Shown here: one piece after another, positions 58,366 to 64,000 of the stretch
How the letters are laid out: every line of letters begins with the position of its first letter
Position numbering within the stretch: position 1 is the first letter of the stretch
Origin: Tetragonia tetragonoides
Lineage: Eukaryota > Streptophyta > Magnoliopsida > Caryophyllales > Aizoaceae
Assembly: GCA_038025085.1 (NCBI GenBank)
Contig: CM076142.1
Location: 9,398,501-9,462,500 of the forward strand
Direction of reading: 5' to 3'
Length of the DNA: 64,000 nucleotides
Position numbers and translations under genes: made by a program
The notes under the pieces: model-generated
What the model was told of the DNA's origin: nothing
Database searches by the model: none
Seen by the model: only the letters and a program-made list of their open reading frames with translations

Positions 58366-58636
58366 TAGAGTTGGGCAAGTGGAGAGGATCCTGTAGCCGA
58401 CCCGATCCAGTGTCTATCATGTCAAATTGAGCCGAGCCATTTAAAAGTTCGGCCAAATCACAAAATATTTTATTATTTTAAAAAATACTTTTAAAATTTT
58501 AAACCGCCCAAAATGGGCCAACACACTTCACCAAACCGACCCGCCCACAAACATGCTTGACCCGACCCAACCCGACTCATTTAGTAAATGGGCCGATACA
58601 ATCCAATCCGGCCCGTTGTCCAGGCCTAGTCAAGTA
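58366..58636. mobile_element. hAT-like element with CCGACCC-type interior
   Basis: The ends TAGAGTTGGGCAAG and TTGTCCAGGCCTA are inverted and like those at 20409. The interior is rich in GACCCGACCC words. An identical 8-mer GTCATAGC lies at 58358-58365 and 58637-58644, though eight extra bases separate the right copy from the canonical end. Confidence 0.55.
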
Positions 58637-58651
58637 GTCATAGCCATCTTT

Positions 58652-58655
<4 letters not shown>

Positions 58656-58688
<33 letters not shown>

Positions 58689-59079
58689 TTACCAGGTGAA
58701 CTTAAGTAAGCTGATAAATTCACCCTCAAAAAAATTACTCAGGCTCTTCATCTTTTCCTTGCTGCGTTCAAGTTACATTATGGGCTTCAAGATCTACCAA
58801 ACCATTGAACCCTTAAAAAACAGGCCCACAAAAGCCCTTAGCAACTGAAATTAAGTATAAAAACCATTTTTGGCCGAAAATCATACGAGAATTTTTAGGG
58901 TTTCTCTGCGCCACTCTATTCTCCGTAAGCACCCCTCTTCTTATCTCCCACTCTATATCTTGCTGATTCAATTTCAGGCTGTTGGGTAATTTGAGAAATG
59001 AAATTGGTTTATTTAATCACACTCGAATTTATTGTATGAAAGTGTTCATTTTTCTATTTGTTTTGATATTGTAGAAAAA
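58656..59079 (+). promoter_or_regulatory. RPL32 promoter and non-coding first exon
   Basis: A 31-base T run lies at 58656-58686. Site II-like TGGGCT (58781) and GGCCCA (58823), a TATA box TATAAAAACC (58856-58865) and a telo-box in the reverse sense TTAGGGTTT (58895-58903) follow. This set of elements is typical of plant ribosomal-protein genes. A leader exon probably ends CTCC|GTAAGC (about 58923), with the next exon starting after TTGTAG at 59074. Confidence 0.7.
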
Positions 59080-60953
<1,874 letters not shown>

Positions 60954-63900
60954 TTTTATGGATGATGGTCAACACTGGACATGTGTTTGGGAGAAAATTT
61001 TGGTTTAGATCTTTAATCTTCAGTGTCAGACATTGAATATTGACATTTCTTGTAGCTTAGTTAAAATGGATTGTTTCTTCAAGCTGTTTTACCTTTTAAT
61101 TATCAGAAGTTGTGTTCAAATTACTGCCATCAGTCTATCTTCAGTTCACTGCCCAAGTGCTACCATTTACTATCATTGTCGAGCTATGTACAAGATATTT
61201 TCATAGCCCGTGGCGCCATTGATAAGTCTTTCTTCAATTTGTGTTAAAGGATTGTGGTCCTTGTGGATAGGTGTTAGGATGGATAACCCATCCAACTTCT
61301 TCTAAGGTTAAGTGTTCAAAACACACTCTCCAGCTCGTACTTAAAACCCCTTTCACCTCGCTATGTTTTGTTACAAAAGCTATGGCTAAGCTGGATGTCT
61401 ATGGGACTTTTCAATAACCTGTGGTCAAAAATAGTGTCCAAGACCATGACTAGGAATTGTCAATGCTGTCACTATAGCAAACAATTAAAGTGCACTACTG
61501 CATTTTTTGACATGTTCTCTAGGTGTTGAAGAAATATATGAACTCTACCCTGCTGGTTGTAAGTTTGATAGATCAAATACTTTTGACAAACTGGATGTAC
61601 ACGGTGGATAAAACACAGCAACTAAGCATATAAACTAAGTTTATTCAAAAACAAAAAAGAAAAAGAAAATAGTACTCGTAGGATAAAGAAAATTTCGTCG
61701 GATTTTTGTTAAACTGCACGTTAATTTTATCTTGGTCACAATTAGGTTCTTTATGAAAACAAACTAAACACAAACTTGTACAATATGAAGTGTTGAATAG
61801 AGTAACAAATGTAGCAAAATAATGATTACGTACAGTTATGAAATATAATCTAAGAATATAGTTATGAAATATAATCTAAGAATATAGTTATGAAATTGTC
61901 ATCACGTACTTCATAATCATAAGAATAAAATGATTTTGACTTCTAACTAGTTTGTTAAATTTGGGGGCGTAAATTGTTGACCCTTTCTTAGGGCATACCT
62001 CAACGAATGAATAGATGCCTAATATACATGTTTGGCTCTTCTAGGTTCCTAAATACCTTTGTGCCAAACTCAATCAACTATCAAGTGGTTAGTATGAATA
62101 CAAGAAGAAAAAAAAAGTGGTTAGTATGAATGATTCGAATGACAAGCAAAGTAGAAATGGTTCAACAATGTTATAACTTTGATTTGCTTTAATAGAAACA
62201 TTCCTAATGAGCATTGTGCCCTCTTTGTCGGGTACTTTTTTGTGAACATAATTAGTCACGTCTAAAAGCGTGTAAGGATATAAATAGTTTTCACAAGCAA
62301 ACTAAAATAAAGGCTCAATCAGTATTACATCCCTTACTACGCTCCTCACACGAATATGCTTTGTCCCTTTGAATTTGAAGCGTAGGAGATGCATAGATCC
62401 ACTTGTAGGCTATGCCTTGTGTTTATGTCGAATGTCTCATAAATAGAGCAGGAGACTTGTAGTTTAATGGTTTTTCGGTGTTGGAGAATTAGGAGAAGAC
62501 ACAAAGGTATAGATAAAAATCAAATCCTTAACTTTATTGTTGGAGGACGATACTTATAATCACTAGAGCATCTATTAATTCCTATACGAGTGTACCGGTT
62601 TAGTACATTAGTGCATAGCTAACAGCCTAACACCAAAACAGACTAAATCCAAACAAAACAAGTGGATTGCGGTGTATGACCACTAGCCACAATTGCAAAT
62701 CAACAAAAGGAGAGAGAAATCAGAATATTTGGACACAGTGATCTGATATTATTGATATGATACGATCATTGAATGATTGAAATGAAAATATTTTCTTCGA
62801 CTATTGCTGGCTATTTAATAGTACTGTTGATCCATCAATGCTTTTATTCCAAGCCATTGATTTGTTGATGATCAATTATTCCATTTTCCACTGAGCTGAA
62901 TTTGGAAAATTTTGAATTATCAAATACTCTAAATTTTAGTGGAAGAACAAATAAGATGAAATATGCTAGTGCTATTGTGTTATCCGTACAAAAAAAACTA
63001 GTTTGAATTAAAAAAAATTTGTATTTTTCTTGGCTTTTATTTGCATTTTGAACGAACTTTAAACCTTTTCAAGATGCTCTTTCGTCGTTTTGTAATTTGT
63101 GGGAGTATCTAAATCAGTTAGGTCAAATTCTCATTAGTTGTATTTGGTACTGGAATTTATAACTGCTCAACTAATTGACGTATCCTTTATGTAAGATTTT
63201 AAGGTGTCCAATTGTACATCGTGAAAGAAGGAAGTTCAACATCAACACCAAATATATCATGGAGCTTTTTCCAAGTGAGAATGAATGACAACAACAGCGG
63301 AGTAGTAATATGTAAGAGAAAAAAAATGTTTTTGAATTGAATTATCAGTGAACTGAATTAAACATTATTCGAATTGAAAACTATAAAATTGAACTGACTA
63401 CCACTGAATCAACTTGAGATCACTAGTGAATTGAGTTAAACTTTACTGATCAGGAAAACACTAAATAACACACCCTTTGGCTATTTTGGTAAAATTAGTT
63501 GTAGCTGTAACTGTAAATGTTAAAAGAGGAAAGAAATTAGTAGAAAATTGTTGAAAGTTGCTATGAAATGCAAATAAATCAGCGGTACCTGCAGCATCTA
63601 GCTTGAAATCTAATATGAATAGCTTTCACAAAATGAGCTGTAACTATATATGCAAATTGAAAATAATCTGACAAATTAAATGGTAGTTGAGAGGAAAAAA
63701 CACAATACAAATTTCAAGTTGTAACTTATTTAAAAAATTAGGGGTTTGTATCAAACATAACCTTATTGTTGTTAGTATTTAGTTCTGAATAAATATTGTT
63801 TACCAAATGGATAGTTAATTAGGTATAAATTGGTACTAGTTGGTAACATTTTGGTGGTCTTATTCTTTGAGTTGATATAATTAATTTGAGTACCAATGCG

Positions 63901-64000
63901 CAAACTTAAATTTATAATCCACATTACATGAATAAACTACTTATCGGATCAGTCAAGCATTATCCGTTTATTCCCATCTAATTAAGAGAAACTTTTTTTA
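60954..64000. other. RPL32 3' flank and gene-free AT-rich DNA
   Basis: After the RPL32 3' UTR no gene is seen. A 26-bp unit AGTTATGAAATATAATCTAA plus GAATAT is tandemly repeated 2.4 times at 61834-61896. AAGTGGTTAGTATGAAT is directly repeated at 62083-62099 and 62115-62131 around an A-rich spacer. 63330-63470 holds degenerate GAATTGAACTGA words like those around the MITE at 32355. The sequence ends in intergenic DNA. Confidence 0.6.

Noticed and set aside
61260..61370. Possible SINE head after RPL32
   Set aside because: Only loose A/B-box resemblance, with no tail or duplication.

Overview
This is nuclear DNA from a higher plant, most likely a core eudicot. The evidence is GT-AG introns with AT-rich interiors, plant-only families (DUF26 secretory protein, RABA5 GTPase, AIR12/DOMON proteins, an NPF transporter), a Ty1/copia element primed by a TGGTATCAGAGC site, tRNA-derived SINEs and many small DNA transposons. 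The species cannot be fixed from the sequence alone.

Layout. 1-6.3 kb: the 5' end of one DUF26 cysteine-rich repeat secretory gene, cut by the window edge, and a complete tandem paralogue (2883-3665, minus). 6.3-25.3 kb: the gene-dense part. It holds a two-exon RABA5-type Rab GTPase (6327-8797, plus); a 14-exon minus-strand gene (9619-20087) for a 1042-residue class-3 lipase fused to a P-loop GTPase-like domain and a C-terminal membrane anchor; and a three-exon DOMON-cytochrome b561 gene (22971-25301, plus). The first intron of the DOMON-b561 gene opens with an in-frame GPI-signal-like tail. 25.3-46.4 kb: a transposon-rich tract carrying three intronless AIR12-like DOMON genes (36404-37129 plus; 40892-41656 minus; 43497-44219 minus) and a decayed LINE. 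46.8-54.7 kb: a six-exon NPF4-type transporter gene, broken by a 5.5-kb copia retrotransposon in exon 3 and by a TAG in exon 6. 54.7-59 kb: repeats, SINEs and a fold-back MITE. 59-61 kb: the gene for 60S ribosomal protein eL32. 61-64 kb: no gene seen.

How the genes relate. The DOMON genes form a local family of plasma-membrane or apoplastic redox haemoproteins: one with the b561 transmembrane module and three GPI-anchored forms without it. From memory, RABA5, the class-3 lipase and AIR12 are neighbours in Arabidopsis (At3g07410/07400/07390), and RABA5a and a DOMON-b561 gene are neighbours on chromosome 5 (At5g47520/47530). This window therefore looks like the undivided ancestral block. These locus numbers need checking.

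The most interesting points are the DOMON-b561 gene that could also make an AIR12-like protein by intron retention, the lipase-GTPase fusion whose Walker A motif is assembled across an exon junction, a palindrome-capped minisatellite inside that gene, the doubly broken NPF4 gene, and several clean nested insertions (SINE in SINE, hAT in MITE, SINE in a tandem duplication). All exon boundaries were worked out by hand from reading frames and GT-AG signals; no transcript data were available.
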